52,204 nucleotides of DNA, taken from assembly GCA_017440575.1 (NCBI GenBank), contig JAFSGY010000050.1:1-52204 (forward strand). The letters run 5' to 3'. Each line of letters opens with the position of its first letter. Position 1 is the first letter of the stretch. This document shows positions 34,009-42,448 of this stretch, piece by piece. A program made the translations under genes and the position numbers. The notes beneath the pieces were generated by a model. The model was not told the DNA's origin. It ran no database searches and saw only the letters and a program-made list of their open reading frames with translations. Source of the stretch: Lachnospiraceae bacterium. GTDB lineage: Bacteria; Bacillota; Clostridia; Lachnospirales; Lachnospiraceae.

Positions 34009-34053
34009 ACACCTAAAGCAGATAAAAAGTAAAAATCTGCTTTAGGTGTTTTT
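34009..34053. terminator. Bidirectional terminator
   Basis: A perfect 15-bp stem (ACACCTAAAGCAGAT with its complement), an 11-base loop and T on the right side. It separates the GNAT gene from the convergent regulator gene. Confidence 0.9.
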
Positions 34054-34054
34054 A

Positions 34055-35278
34055 TTACGGACATTTGTCAAAATCTGTATCGTTTGATGGTGCAAATTCA
34101 AAGCGGTGAGAGACAAAATAATCCGAAACCTTACGCTGGGTATATTGATGCTGATATCGTAAAATCATGCAGGAAAGCAGTAATAGAAAATGATCCGTAT
34201 TATAGTCGAACTCATGCTGTAAAAATTCTTCAATTTTATTAAGTTTATTTAAAACAGTGTTTCGATGCATATAGAGCATTTGTGAGGTCTGATTTACGTT
34301 TTGCCCACAAGACAGATAGGCAGATAAAACATCAAGAAGATTACTGTTATTTTCGACATCATAATAATAGAGTCTGGTAATGTCCGGGTGTGTCAGATAT
34401 ACCAGATTCTCTGTCTTATGTAATTCTTTAAAGCTATGTGAGCAGAGGTGTATCACATAGTAAGGATTATACTGATGATACGTGTAAATACGTTTCTTGT
34501 ATGGTGCGATTCCTAATCCTTTTCCAAGATCAATGGCAGCAGAAGCTGTTAAATACAATGTGCGAAGTATATCAGGAAGCTGACATACATAACTAAGTCC
34601 TGCATCAAGCTGGTATTTTTCCAATAGATTAGAGAAGGAATCGTAGGAGATGCTTAATGTGTCAGAAGTATCTTCCTCTTGAGAATATAGTATAATCCAC
34701 TCTTCTCCTGTGAAAAAAAGATTCGTTTCATGGAAAAACTCCTGCAATATGCAGGTGATGTTATGTATAAAAGTAGCTTCATGATGAGGCTGTGAGTGAC
34801 GAATGACAATGCAGGCTATATGACGATGCATGTGGTAAGGAAACTGGCGAATTCGCTCTAAAATTTGCGCTTTGGTTGTAAGCTGCATGGATAAGATGTC
34901 ATTCCAAAAATCACGGTATAGCTTAGAAATAACAGAGGAATCTAAGGTTTGCTTTTTTGAAAATAAGGTTGAAAGTCGTTGAAGGACTATACGCATAGAA
35001 GCATCCAAAAAAAATACATTAATATTTAAATTACCGGAGGGAACCTCAGGTGTTTCTCCGTTACTACAGACTAAGTAAGTGCATCCATCATAAATCAAGT
35101 GTTGGCGTAATGCCATATCCCAGTCAGAGAGAGAGCCGGCAAATATAGTGCCTGCCTTTGCAGAATATGGTGCAGGAAGAAGAAGCTTAATACCTTCATC
35201 TGAATTACAGAATGGTATAGGCATGGAAGCATTTATTGTGATATCTTTCAATTCAAAAAAAAGTTCATTAATGTTCAT
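34055..35278 (-). CDS. PucR/CdaR-type transcriptional regulator
   Basis: This 407-residue protein ends in the PucR C-terminal helix-turn-helix: LLDVLSAYLSCGQNVNQTS and MLYMHRNTVLNKLNKIEEFL, a near-perfect HTH_30 motif. The first 300 residues hold no recognised sensor domain; a PucR-like GGDEF-related middle region is possible. A GGGGAGG site lies eight bases before the ATG on the minus strand. It is divergent from a sugar ABC importer and probably regulates it. Importers of this kind are more often controlled by YesN-type response regulators, so a PucR-type partner is a little unusual. Confidence 0.8.
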   Translation of the reverse strand: MNINELFFELKDITINASMPIPFCNSDEGIKLLLPAPYSAKAGTIFAGSLSDWDMALRQHLIYDGCTYLVCSNGETPEVPSGNLNINVFFLDASMRIVLQRLSTLFSKKQTLDSSVISKLYRDFWNDILSMQLTTKAQILERIRQFPYHMHRHIACIVIRHSQPHHEATFIHNITCILQEFFHETNLFFTGEEWIILYSQEEDTSDTLSISYDSFSNLLEKYQLDAGLSYVCQLPDILRTLYLTASAAIDLGKGLGIAPYKKRIYTYHQYNPYYVIHLCSHSFKELHKTENLVYLTHPDITRLYYYDVENNSNLLDVLSAYLSCGQNVNQTSQMLYMHRNTVLNKLNKIEEFLQHEFDYNTDHFLLLLSCMILRYQHQYTQRKVSDYFVSHRFEFAPSNDTDFDKCP

Positions 35279-35354
35279 TTGATTTTCCTCCCCAAATAAT
35301 CATATCACTTTTTATATGTTACCGTTATCCTTTTGTGAAAATAAGTATACAAAA

Positions 35355-35369
35355 TGTGCAAATAGCACA
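35355..35369. promoter_or_regulatory. Inverted repeat in the regulator/ABC intergenic region
   Basis: TGTGC-AAATA-GCACA, a 15-base dyad, lies upstream of the importer promoter. It is a possible operator for the divergent PucR-type protein. Confidence 0.35.
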
Positions 35370-35416
35370 ATGAATATGCATGCGATACAGAAAAAGTTAT
35401 GTAAAGTGTAAAAAGA

Positions 35417-35445
35417 TTGAAAACCAAAAAAGTGGTTGTTATTAT
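35417..35445 (+). promoter_or_regulatory. Promoter of the sugar ABC importer operon
   Basis: TTGAAA and TATTAT are 17 bases apart. The position supports translation starting at 35493 rather than at an upstream ATG inside the promoter. Confidence 0.65.
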
Positions 35446-35492
35446 GGGCTTGTCACAGATACAAAACATCTGTACAAAGGAGGGTTACATAT

Positions 35493-36434
35493 ATGAAAGG
35501 AAGAGATGTTCCAGCGAAAAATGGAGTATCGATAGCAAGAAAACTGAAAAGAAATAAGACGTTACTGCTTATGTTGATTCCATCCTTGATCATGGTGATA
35601 ACTTTTAGCTATATACCAATGGCAGGAATTGTGGTTGCATTCAAAAAATACAACTATCAGCTTGGAATCTGGGGAAGTGATTGGGTTGGCTTTGACAATT
35701 TCCGCTATATGATTTTGTCTAATAAGCTGTGGCCTTTAACAAGAAATACGCTTCTTTACAATGCAGTGTTTATTATCACTGGATTAGTCAGTGAAGTTGG
35801 TTTTGCCATCATTTTAAATGAGTTATCTCGTAAAAAATTCAAAAAGGTTGCACAGACAATGATGTTTATGCCGCACTTTATTTCGTGGGTAGTTGTGGCT
35901 ACGATTGTGCTAAACATTTTTGGAGACCATGGTGTATTGAATAATATTCTGAACAGCTTGGGATTGGAAAGCTTTAATATCTATAGTAAGGCAAAGGAAT
36001 GGCCTGTTGTAATGGTACTTATGAAGTTATGGAAGTCAACAGGATATGGAACAGTAGTGTATCTGGCTGCCATCGTGGGAATCAGTCCTGAAATCTATGA
36101 AGCAGCAAAAATCGATGGTGCAAATATTTGGCAGAGAATTACTAGTATTACGATTCCATGTTTGAAGCCTACGATTATTACCATGCTGTTACTTTCTGTT
36201 GGAGGTATTTTCAGAGGAGACTTTGGTATGTTCTATCAGTTGGTAGGAAATAACCAGATTTTACTGGAAACGTCAGATATTTTAGACACCTTCGTATATC
36301 GTTCCATGATGTCGACTTCAAATATGGGTATGTCTGCAGCGGCAGGTCTGTATCAGTCCGTACTCTGCTTTATTACGATTAATCTCGTGAACTTCTCCAT
36401 TAAGAAGATAGACCCGGATTATGCATTATATTAG
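35493..36434 (+). CDS. Sugar ABC importer permease, LplB type
   Basis: This is the first membrane subunit of a binding-protein dependent carbohydrate importer (CUT1-like, LplB/YtcP branch). It has about six helices in 313 residues (LLLMLIPSLIMVITFSYIPM near the start) and the cytoplasmic EAA loop EAAKIDGANIWQRITSITIP that docks with the ATPase. The chosen ATG has AAAGGAGGG about ten bases upstream. Next follow the second permease and the binding protein. No ATPase gene is present, so a shared MsmK-type ATPase is expected. The family often imports oligosaccharides with uronic or aldobiuronic acids. Confidence 0.9.
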   Translation: MKGRDVPAKNGVSIARKLKRNKTLLLMLIPSLIMVITFSYIPMAGIVVAFKKYNYQLGIWGSDWVGFDNFRYMILSNKLWPLTRNTLLYNAVFIITGLVSEVGFAIILNELSRKKFKKVAQTMMFMPHFISWVVVATIVLNIFGDHGVLNNILNSLGLESFNIYSKAKEWPVVMVLMKLWKSTGYGTVVYLAAIVGISPEIYEAAKIDGANIWQRITSITIPCLKPTIITMLLLSVGGIFRGDFGMFYQLVGNNQILLETSDILDTFVYRSMMSTSNMGMSAAAGLYQSVLCFITINLVNFSIKKIDPDYALY

Positions 36435-36443
36435 GAGGTAACC

Positions 36444-37358
36444 ATGAAAGTAAAGAAGCATTCATCAAAAATAAAGACTTCCTATGATATGAAGATTTTT
36501 AATGGTATTGGATATACACTTACGGCATTGTTTGCTGTTGTATGTGTCATTCCATTTTATCTGGTTCTAGTGGGGTCATTTACAAACGAAAAACAAATAT
36601 TAACAAAGGGATTTAGTTTTTTCTTAAATAAAGAGAGTTTTTCTCTGGAGGGCTATAAGATTATTTTGGAAAGTCCGAATTCTATCTTTGATGCCTATAA
36701 AGTAACTATTTTTGTCACACTTGTGGGAACGGTCTTGGCAATTTTAATTGTTACCATGACAGGCTATGTTCTCTCAAGACCGGATTTCCCTTGGAGAAAC
36801 GGCTTTTCCTTTTTTTACTTTTTTACAACCTTGTTTAGTGGTGGTCTGGTTCCGACGTATTTGTTGTGTACAAAGGTACTGCATTTTAACAATCAGTTAT
36901 ATGCATTAATTGTACCGGGATTATTTTCCGTTTGGAACATGATTATATCGAAAAACTTTATGAAAGCAATACCCTATGAGCTGGTAGAATCAGCGAAAAT
37001 GGATGGAGCAGGTGATAGTCTGGTTTATTTTAAGATTATGCTTCCATTGTCAAAACCGTTGATTGCCACACTCTCTCTTTTCACCGCTCTAGGGTATTGG
37101 AATGACTGGTACAACTGCATGTTGTATATGTCTGACCATGAAAAATGGAATTTGCAATATATGCTTCAGAACATTTTGAATAGTGCAGAATCTATGACAA
37201 GAATTGCTAATCAGACAGGTATGGTAGTAGCAACGCTTCCAACGGAAAGTATGAAGATGGCTATGACAGTAGTGGCAACCGGACCAATTATTTTACTGTA
37301 TCCATTTTTGCAGAAGTATTTTGTTAAGGGAATGACCATCGGTTCCGTTAAGGGATAA
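36444..37358 (+). CDS. Sugar ABC importer permease, LplC/YtcP type
   Basis: This is the second membrane subunit of the importer, 304 residues with about six helices (GIGYTLTALFAVVCVIPFYL opening). The EAA loop reads ESAKMDGAGDSLVYFKIMLP. The C-terminal YPFLQKYFVKGMTIGSVKG is a family hallmark. It follows the first permease by nine bases with an AGGAGG site, and 33 bases separate it from the binding-protein gene. The heterodimer with the LplB-type subunit forms the channel. Confidence 0.92.
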   Translation: MKVKKHSSKIKTSYDMKIFNGIGYTLTALFAVVCVIPFYLVLVGSFTNEKQILTKGFSFFLNKESFSLEGYKIILESPNSIFDAYKVTIFVTLVGTVLAILIVTMTGYVLSRPDFPWRNGFSFFYFFTTLFSGGLVPTYLLCTKVLHFNNQLYALIVPGLFSVWNMIISKNFMKAIPYELVESAKMDGAGDSLVYFKIMLPLSKPLIATLSLFTALGYWNDWYNCMLYMSDHEKWNLQYMLQNILNSAESMTRIANQTGMVVATLPTESMKMAMTVVATGPIILLYPFLQKYFVKGMTIGSVKG

Positions 37359-37391
37359 TGAAAAGCGATGGTAAAAATAAGGAGGATTACA

Positions 37392-39002
37392 ATGAAAAGA
37401 AAGGTATTAAAAAAGGCGCTGTCTTTAACGATGGCAACAGCTATGGGAATGTCTTTGATGGCATGCGGAGCAAAGGAAGAGGCAAATATTGAACAAGAGG
37501 CTGTTGCAACAGCTGGACAAATTCAGGATGCAAACGCAGGAATATCCGAGGATAGTCCTTACAGAGATAAGGGATTTGATTTATCCAAGCATGAGGAAAT
37601 CGCTCTTTATGCAGTTGGTGAGAGACCACAGGATATGGACATGGTACTGGAAAAGTTAAATAAAGAGTATCTGAATCCATGGCTTAATAGTACATTAAAG
37701 GTAGAATTTATCAGCTGGGGAGATTTGGGAACAAAGTACTCTCTTCTGTTATCAGGTGGAGAAAAGGTTGATTTAATGTACACTTCTTCATGGTGTAATT
37801 ACAATTCAGAGGTTGGTAATGGTGCATTTAAGGAGCTGACACCGGAATTTTTGCAGACTTATATGCCTTACAGCTATGAGCAGCAGGCACCGGAAAGCTG
37901 GGATCAGGTATCTATCAGTGGAAAGATTTATGCAATTCCTAAGAATTTCTCTACTTTTACAAGCTATAATGTTTTCGTACTTCGTTCTGACTTGGCAGAG
38001 AAGTATAATATTGGTGAGATTAACAGCTGGGATTCCATGAAAGAAGCTTTGTATGTGCTGGCTGAAAACGAGACACAAAATGGTATTTATGCAAATGGTC
38101 AGAGAGGTTCTAACGAATTCGGTGACCATCTGTGGTGGCAGCATGTAGGAGCAGATGCACTGGCAAGTGGTTATGACTTTATGTATTATACAAACGAAGA
38201 TGGAAGCTTGCCCGACTGGGACAAGGATGTATTTTACAAGTATACATCAGAGGATTGTCTGAAATTATATCTGGAAATGGCAGAAATGGCAGCACATAAT
38301 GTGTGGTCACCAACCAGAATCAATGATACATCAGATCCACAGGTTAACTTTGAAAGTGGTAAGTCAGCATCTATTATCTGGAATGCAGCAGCAGTTAGCA
38401 CAGGTAAGAAGATGGAGGATGCCGGAGTAGGAACCTTTGCGGTTTATGATGTTACGCCGGATGCAAAGGCTAGAAGAGACAGTTATGCAAATGATATGAT
38501 GGCAATCCCTGCAAGTTCACAGATTCCTGAAAGAGCAGCACTTGTGCTTGACTGTATCAAGGGCTTCCCTGAGGTTAATAACCTTGTAATGGGTGGAATC
38601 GAAGGTGTTCACTACAATGTAACAGAGGACGGAAAGAGAACTCCGGCAGAATCAGCAGATGCATATCCATGGGGAGCATGGGCATGGGGTATCCCGGGCA
38701 GAGAGACATTAGGAGAGTATAGTGATGACCCAAGAAGCAATTTCTTTGGAGAAACTTGTGAGAAGAAGGAATATGCTCCAGTTGTAGCAGGTTTCTCATT
38801 TGATAGTCAGCCGGTTGAAACAGAGCTTGCGGTAATTAATTCGATTGTAGGAGAATATAGCTCAAGCTTTAATCTTGGAATGTTTGGAGACGAAACAGAA
38901 GCAAAATATTATGAATTTATAGATAAGCTGGAAGCTGCCGGATTGGATGTTGTTATGGAGGAATGCAGAAAGCAGTATGAGACATTCTGTAGCAAGAAAT
39001 AG
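37392..39002 (+). CDS. Extracellular solute-binding lipoprotein (DUF3502 C-terminus)
   Basis: This lipoprotein captures the sugar for the importer. The signal ends at the lipobox LMAC near residue 23. A Glu/Ala-rich linker leads into the binding domain (HEEIALYAVGERPQDMDMVL). The C-terminal DUF3502 region is indicated by GFSFDSQPVETELAVIN followed by EYSSSFNLG. I start at 37392 because AAGGAGG lies seven bases upstream; an earlier frame start at 37368 has no site. The product is 536 residues. Binding proteins of this branch accompany LplB/YtcP permeases and often take long oligosaccharides. Confidence 0.9.
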   Translation: MKRKVLKKALSLTMATAMGMSLMACGAKEEANIEQEAVATAGQIQDANAGISEDSPYRDKGFDLSKHEEIALYAVGERPQDMDMVLEKLNKEYLNPWLNSTLKVEFISWGDLGTKYSLLLSGGEKVDLMYTSSWCNYNSEVGNGAFKELTPEFLQTYMPYSYEQQAPESWDQVSISGKIYAIPKNFSTFTSYNVFVLRSDLAEKYNIGEINSWDSMKEALYVLAENETQNGIYANGQRGSNEFGDHLWWQHVGADALASGYDFMYYTNEDGSLPDWDKDVFYKYTSEDCLKLYLEMAEMAAHNVWSPTRINDTSDPQVNFESGKSASIIWNAAAVSTGKKMEDAGVGTFAVYDVTPDAKARRDSYANDMMAIPASSQIPERAALVLDCIKGFPEVNNLVMGGIEGVHYNVTEDGKRTPAESADAYPWGAWAWGIPGRETLGEYSDDPRSNFFGETCEKKEYAPVVAGFSFDSQPVETELAVINSIVGEYSSSFNLGMFGDETEAKYYEFIDKLEAAGLDVVMEECRKQYETFCSKK

Positions 39003-39015
39003 ATAGATTGAGAGA

Positions 39016-39050
39016 AACAGCCAAGGTTAATTAAGCTTTGGCTGTTTTTT
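39016..39050 (+). terminator. Intrinsic terminator of the ABC importer operon
   Basis: An 11-bp stem, AACAGCCAAGG with CTTTGGCTGTT, ending in six T. Confidence 0.9.
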
Positions 39051-39078
39051 ATCGAAATAAAAAAGAGGAGAGTACAGC

Positions 39079-39831
39079 ATGCAAAAAAAAGAAATGTGTA
39101 TGAAACATCATGGAAGAGAGATATATGGGATGTTATATACTCCTGATGGTTCAACCAAATGTCCAATGGTTATATTCAGTCATGGATATAATGGAAGCGG
39201 AAAGGGCGCTGAGGGATATGCTCAATATCTGGCTGAGCGAGGAATTGGTTCTTATTGCTATGATTTTTGTGGAGGGTCAGTGACATCCAGAAGCAGTATG
39301 CCAACGACAGAAATGACCCTTTTTACAGAAAAAGAAGATTTGTTAGCTGTTTATGATAGAATTAGTAGTCTGGAAAATACAGATAAGGACAGTGTTTTTT
39401 TGTTTGGTGAAAGTCAGGGTGGATTAGTCAGTGCTTTGGCGGCAAATGAGCTAAAGGGATTAATAAAAGGACTGATTTTGATATTTCCAGCATTATGTAT
39501 TGCAGATAACTGGAATCAAAAATTTGAAAATACAGAAGATATACCAGAAGAGGAAGAATTTTGGGGAATGAAGCTGGGGAAGAAGTTTTTTACTTCTATG
39601 AGAGGATTTGATACGTTTGCTAATATCAGAGAGTTTGGTGGTCGCGTGCTTATTATTCATGGAGATCAAGATGAAGTGGTACCAGTAAGCTATAGCCAGA
39701 CAGCAATAGGAGAATATCAGAATGCCAGATTGCAGGTACTAATTGGAGAAGGACATGGATTTTCTAAGGAAGGTTCACAGCAAGCAATTCAAATGACGTA
39801 TGATATGATAAAAGAATGTGTACGAAAATAG
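39079..39831 (+). CDS. Alpha/beta hydrolase
   Basis: This 250-residue hydrolase has the alpha/beta fold triad: nucleophile in FGESQGGLVSAL, acid in IHGDQDEVVPVSY and His in IGEGHGFS. The oxyanion stretch is MVIFSHGYNGSGKG. The lid region between the nucleophile and acid is small. Such enzymes include feruloyl or acetyl esterases, which would suit a plant-polysaccharide importer next door, but the substrate cannot be assigned. No signal peptide is seen, so it acts in the cytoplasm. It stands between two terminators with a GAGGAGAG site before the ATG. Confidence 0.85.
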   Translation: MQKKEMCMKHHGREIYGMLYTPDGSTKCPMVIFSHGYNGSGKGAEGYAQYLAERGIGSYCYDFCGGSVTSRSSMPTTEMTLFTEKEDLLAVYDRISSLENTDKDSVFLFGESQGGLVSALAANELKGLIKGLILIFPALCIADNWNQKFENTEDIPEEEEFWGMKLGKKFFTSMRGFDTFANIREFGGRVLIIHGDQDEVVPVSYSQTAIGEYQNARLQVLIGEGHGFSKEGSQQAIQMTYDMIKECVRK

Positions 39832-39844
39832 TAACAAAATCTTT

Positions 39845-39882
39845 CACGTTTGTCGGGGAAAAGTCTGACAAACGTGTTTTTT
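39845..39882 (+). terminator. Intrinsic terminator
   Basis: A perfect 10-bp stem (CACGTTTGTC/GACAAACGTG) with six T. Confidence 0.9.
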
Positions 39883-39946
39883 AATGCTATTATATTTGGT
39901 AAGAAGTTATGGGACTAGAGCCTGATAGAAAAGGGGTAGATAGCAA

Positions 39947-41263
39947 ATGGCACCAATTGTTAGTATTATTGTACCAATTTATAATGCAGAGAAAAATCTA
40001 AGAAGATGTGTTGATAGTATCCTGAATCAGACCTACAAAGAGTTTGAAGTAATTTTGATGGACGATGGAAGCAGTGATGCATCGGGACAGATTTGCGATG
40101 AATATGCTTTGCAGGACAGCCGCATAAAAGTCGTGCATAAAGAGAATTCTGGTGTGTCTGATACGAGAAATCAGGGTATCTCTATGGCTAAAGGGGAATA
40201 TATTCAGTTTTTAGATAGTGATGACTGGATTACGCCGGATGCTACGGCAAGTCTTGTGCGTGCGATAGCGGAAAATGCATGCGATATGGTAATTACAGAC
40301 TTTTATCGTGTTATCAACGAGCGAGTTTCCCAGAAAGGTGCTATTGAAGAGGATGGTCTTATGGACAGACTTACCTTTGCTACGAATATGATGCAGAATC
40401 CGGCAGATTTCTATTATGGGGTACTATGGAATAAGCTGTATAAGCGTTCTGTTATAGAAGAATATCAGCTTAGAATGGATAGTGAGATTAGCTGGTGTGA
40501 GGATTTTATGTTTAATCTGGAATATATTCGTCACATACAGTCTATCTATGTATTGAAGATTCCGATTTATTATTATGTAAAAACAAAAGGTTCGCTTGTT
40601 TCACAGGGCATGAGTATGAAGAAAACAGTTCAGATGAAGCGAACGGTATTTCGCTATTACAATGCCTTTTATAAGGACGTTTTTGGTGAAGAGGATTATG
40701 AAAAGAGAAGGATGCAGGTGTACCGTTTTCTGTTTGATGTAGCCAATGACGGCGCAGTAGCATTTCCGATTTTGCCGGGAACCTATAAGCTTGGTGCCGA
40801 GAGAACCTCTGTCAGTGAAGGTGTTCAGGAGGGCGAGGGACTATTTTTTGACTTATATAGAGAACAGAAGCTGCAGGATATGTTATTTGACACGGTAGCC
40901 TTGAGAAATGACCTGACTACCGTTGATGTAAAGCTGTTACATTATCTGAGTCTTCCCCATGAAAACTGTACCTTTAAAGAAATGGCAAAGATTCTTAATA
41001 TTAGCAGAAGTACTCTAACACTGGCTTTGACAAGATTACAGGGCAAGGAAATGATTCTGGCAAAGCAGTCTGAAGAGGAGAAAGAATCGGGCACAAAGGA
41101 GTATATAGTAACGGAAGAGGCAGATAGTATTTTGTCTGAGATTCTTTTTGCTATTAATGATTTTGAGCAGATTGTATATGAGGGCTTTACCAAGGAAGAG
41201 ATAGAGGTGTATGAGCGGCTGGAGAAGAGGAGAAGGGAGAATATTCAAAGAGCATTAAGATAA
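39947..41263 (+). CDS. Family 2 glycosyltransferase fused to a MarR-like winged helix
   Basis: This 438-residue protein begins as a GT2 transferase: VSIIVPIYNAEKNLRRCVDS, VILMDDGSSDASG, NSGVSDTRNQGI and QFLDSDDW (the DxD metal site), ending near residue 290. From about 325 it becomes a MarR-like domain: VKLLHYLSLPHENCTFKEMA, the HTH ILNISRSTLTLALTRLQGK, a wing and KEYIVTEEADSIL, then the C-terminal dimer helices (FTKEEIEVYERLEKRRREN). The frame is continuous with no stop or slip. GT2-MarR fusion is unusual; it might link sugar transfer to gene control. A GGGG site lies near the ATG. It is probably co-transcribed with the dehydrogenase following. Confidence 0.85.
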   Translation: MAPIVSIIVPIYNAEKNLRRCVDSILNQTYKEFEVILMDDGSSDASGQICDEYALQDSRIKVVHKENSGVSDTRNQGISMAKGEYIQFLDSDDWITPDATASLVRAIAENACDMVITDFYRVINERVSQKGAIEEDGLMDRLTFATNMMQNPADFYYGVLWNKLYKRSVIEEYQLRMDSEISWCEDFMFNLEYIRHIQSIYVLKIPIYYYVKTKGSLVSQGMSMKKTVQMKRTVFRYYNAFYKDVFGEEDYEKRRMQVYRFLFDVANDGAVAFPILPGTYKLGAERTSVSEGVQEGEGLFFDLYREQKLQDMLFDTVALRNDLTTVDVKLLHYLSLPHENCTFKEMAKILNISRSTLTLALTRLQGKEMILAKQSEEEKESGTKEYIVTEEADSILSEILFAINDFEQIVYEGFTKEEIEVYERLEKRRRENIQRALR

Positions 41264-41288
41264 GTTTGTGAAAGGCATGGGTTTTACT

Positions 41289-42428
41289 ATGGTAAGAATT
41301 GTGATTATTGGAATGGGTAACATGGGAAGCAAATATGCCAAAATGATATTAGATGGAACGATTTGCGATGTGGAGCTTGCGGCAGTGACAAGAGTAAGGT
41401 CGGAACGCTTGGATGGGTTAGAGGAATTGGTGGAGCAAAAGATTCCTATTTATCAGTCTGCGGATGAGCTTTTTGCTGCTATACGAAAGGGAGAGGTGAC
41501 GGCAGATGCGGCATTGATTGTGACACCACATAATGCTCATGAATCACAGGTTCTGGAAGCTTTTAAGGCAGGCTTACATGTACTTTGTGACAAGCCGTCC
41601 GGTGTATACAGCAGTCAGGCACGTCGTATGAATGAAGCGGCAAAAGGAACAGACAAAGTATTTGCTATGATGTTCAATCAACGAACGAATCCTATGTATC
41701 AAAAGATGAAGGAAATTGTTGAGCAGGGTATTTACGGAAGAATCAAGCGTGTGAACTGGGTAATTACCGATTGGTATCGTCCAAACATCTACTATGATGA
41801 GGTAGCATGGAGAGGCACATGGAGTACAGACGGAGGTGGTATTCTGCTGAATCAGTGCCCTCATAATCTGGATCTGTTACAATGGATTTGTGGCATGCCG
41901 CTGAGTGTGCAGGCTTTTTGTAAAGAAGGAAAATATCACAATATCGAAGTAGAGGATGAAGTAACGGCATATCTGGAATTCGAGAATGGAGCAACGGGAG
42001 TATTTTATTCTACGACAGGAGAAGCACCGGGAATCAATCGTTTGGAAATCTCTTTAGAAGATGCTTTGCTGGTGTGTGAAGATGATAGATTAAGGGTTTG
42101 TGAGCTAGGTTTTCAGGAAAGGGAATATCGCAAGACCGCTACGGAAGCTTTTGCTAAATTACATGGTACATGGAAAGAGGTGGAATGTCAGGCAAAGAAT
42201 CCAATGCACAAGGGAATTTTACAAAATTTTGTAGATTGTATTCAGGGAAAATGTCCTCTTATGGTACAAGGTGAAGAAGGCATAAAGAGTCTGCTATTGT
42301 CAAATGCTATGTATTTATCTTCCTGGCAGAAAAGAATGATAGTGCTTCCTGTTACGAAGGAAGAGCAACAGCTCTTTGAGGCGGAGTTTAGTAAGGAGTT
42401 TCAGGAGAATGCAAATCGTTATAAGTAA
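41289..42428 (+). CDS. Gfo/Idh/MocA-family oxidoreductase
   Basis: This NAD(P)-dependent sugar or inositol dehydrogenase has an N-terminal Rossmann fold (VRIVIIGMGNMGSKYAKMIL), the CDKPSGVY motif with the catalytic Lys and the substrate-side GGILLNQCPHNLDLLQW helix. Length is about 379. The start is uncertain: ATG 41289 gives the usual N-terminus, ATG 41277 is one base from AAAGG, and a GTG lies at 41268. It follows the glycosyltransferase and its stop overlaps a short upstream ATG of the next gene. The substrate is unknown; sugar metabolism with the neighbouring importer is plausible. Confidence 0.88.
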   Translation: MVRIVIIGMGNMGSKYAKMILDGTICDVELAAVTRVRSERLDGLEELVEQKIPIYQSADELFAAIRKGEVTADAALIVTPHNAHESQVLEAFKAGLHVLCDKPSGVYSSQARRMNEAAKGTDKVFAMMFNQRTNPMYQKMKEIVEQGIYGRIKRVNWVITDWYRPNIYYDEVAWRGTWSTDGGGILLNQCPHNLDLLQWICGMPLSVQAFCKEGKYHNIEVEDEVTAYLEFENGATGVFYSTTGEAPGINRLEISLEDALLVCEDDRLRVCELGFQEREYRKTATEAFAKLHGTWKEVECQAKNPMHKGILQNFVDCIQGKCPLMVQGEEGIKSLLLSNAMYLSSWQKRMIVLPVTKEEQQLFEAEFSKEFQENANRYK

Positions 42429-42448
42429 TGTGTAATAAAGGAGGAAGC

